NCBI GenBank assembly: GCA_013151655.1
Contig: JAADHX010000309.1
Location: 1-6,028, forward strand
Direction of reading: 5' to 3'
DNA: 6,028 nucleotides
Origin: Actinomycetota bacterium
Lineage (GTDB): Bacteria; Actinomycetota; Acidimicrobiia; Acidimicrobiales; Poriferisodalaceae
The notes below the pieces were generated by a model. That model was not told the DNA's origin. It saw nothing but the letters and a program-made list of their open reading frames with translations, and made no database searches. This document shows positions 5,962-6,028 of the stretch, in pieces (positions within the stretch are counted from its first letter, which is position 1; each line of letters starts with the position of its first letter). Position numbers and translations under genes: made by a program.

Positions 5962-6028
5962 AGGTCCGGGCTCAGATGAGCATGCTGTTCCACCTCGACA
6001 AGTGCATCGGTTGTCACACCTGCTCGGT
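5958..6028 (+). CDS. narH: Nitrate reductase beta subunit (NarH / NxrB), N-terminal fragment (gene runs off the right edge)
   Basis: Iron-sulfur electron-transfer subunit that passes electrons between NarG and the membrane subunit NarI. Only 23 complete codons are in the window, starting MKVRAQMSMLFHLDKCIG and continuing CHTCS. The CxxCxxC ferredoxin motif (Cys16, Cys19, Cys22) begins the first Fe-S cluster site, and the sequence closely follows the E. coli NarH start (MKIRSQVGMVLNLDKCIG then CHTCS, from memory). It overlaps the narG stop by four bases (ATGA), indicating translational coupling, and has a strong Shine-Dalgarno. The usual protein is around 500 residues, so most of the gene is off the window. 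The beta subunit of a nitrite oxidoreductase would look the same over this short stretch. Confidence 0.93.
   Translation, partial: MKVRAQMSMLFHLDKCIGCHTCS

Overview
The window looks like chromosomal DNA of a high-GC bacterium (about 60% GC on three coding lines counted by hand), most likely an actinobacterium. The evidence is a cystathionine beta-synthase whose motifs resemble the mycobacterial enzyme as I recall it, placed beside a mycoredoxin-like glutaredoxin, a family typical of mycothiol-using actinobacteria. A lineage such as Acidimicrobiia is possible, but I cannot fix it from this sequence.

Layout: two gene groups diverge from a 381-base control region (1082-1462). Leftward on the minus strand are a small mycoredoxin-like gene (734-1081) and then the first 231 codons of cystathionine beta-synthase (693 down to the window edge). 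They lie 40 bases apart with no visible terminator, so they probably form a thiol/cysteine operon. Rightward on the plus strand is a tightly coupled respiratory operon: a membrane-anchored diheme cytochrome c (1463-2326), a complete membrane-bound-type nitrate reductase alpha subunit (2326-5961), and the first 23 full codons of the beta subunit (from 5958). Each junction overlaps (TGATG, then ATGA) and each gene has a good Shine-Dalgarno sequence. The gamma subunit (NarI) and the NarJ chaperone are expected downstream but lie outside the window.

How the genes work together: NarG holds the molybdenum bis-MGD cofactor and an FS0 [4Fe-4S] cluster and has no twin-arginine signal, so it should face the cytoplasm. 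NarH begins with the ferredoxin-type cysteine motif that starts its Fe-S relay. The cytochrome has an N-terminal export segment, two CxxCH heme sites outside the membrane and a C-terminal anchor. It is placed to exchange electrons with the complex from the outer side, as in the Thermus narC-G-H-J-I layout and in some nitrite oxidoreductase (nxr) operons. Whether the enzyme reduces nitrate or oxidises nitrite cannot be read from this window.

The most notable non-coding signal is a 19-bp imperfect inverted repeat (17 of 19 matching, 23-base spacer, 1143-1203) in the AT-rich half of the divergent intergenic region. Its two arms, each read outward, begin with a -10-like hexamer pointing at one of the divergent gene groups. 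I found no tRNA, rRNA, CRISPR array or insertion sequence.
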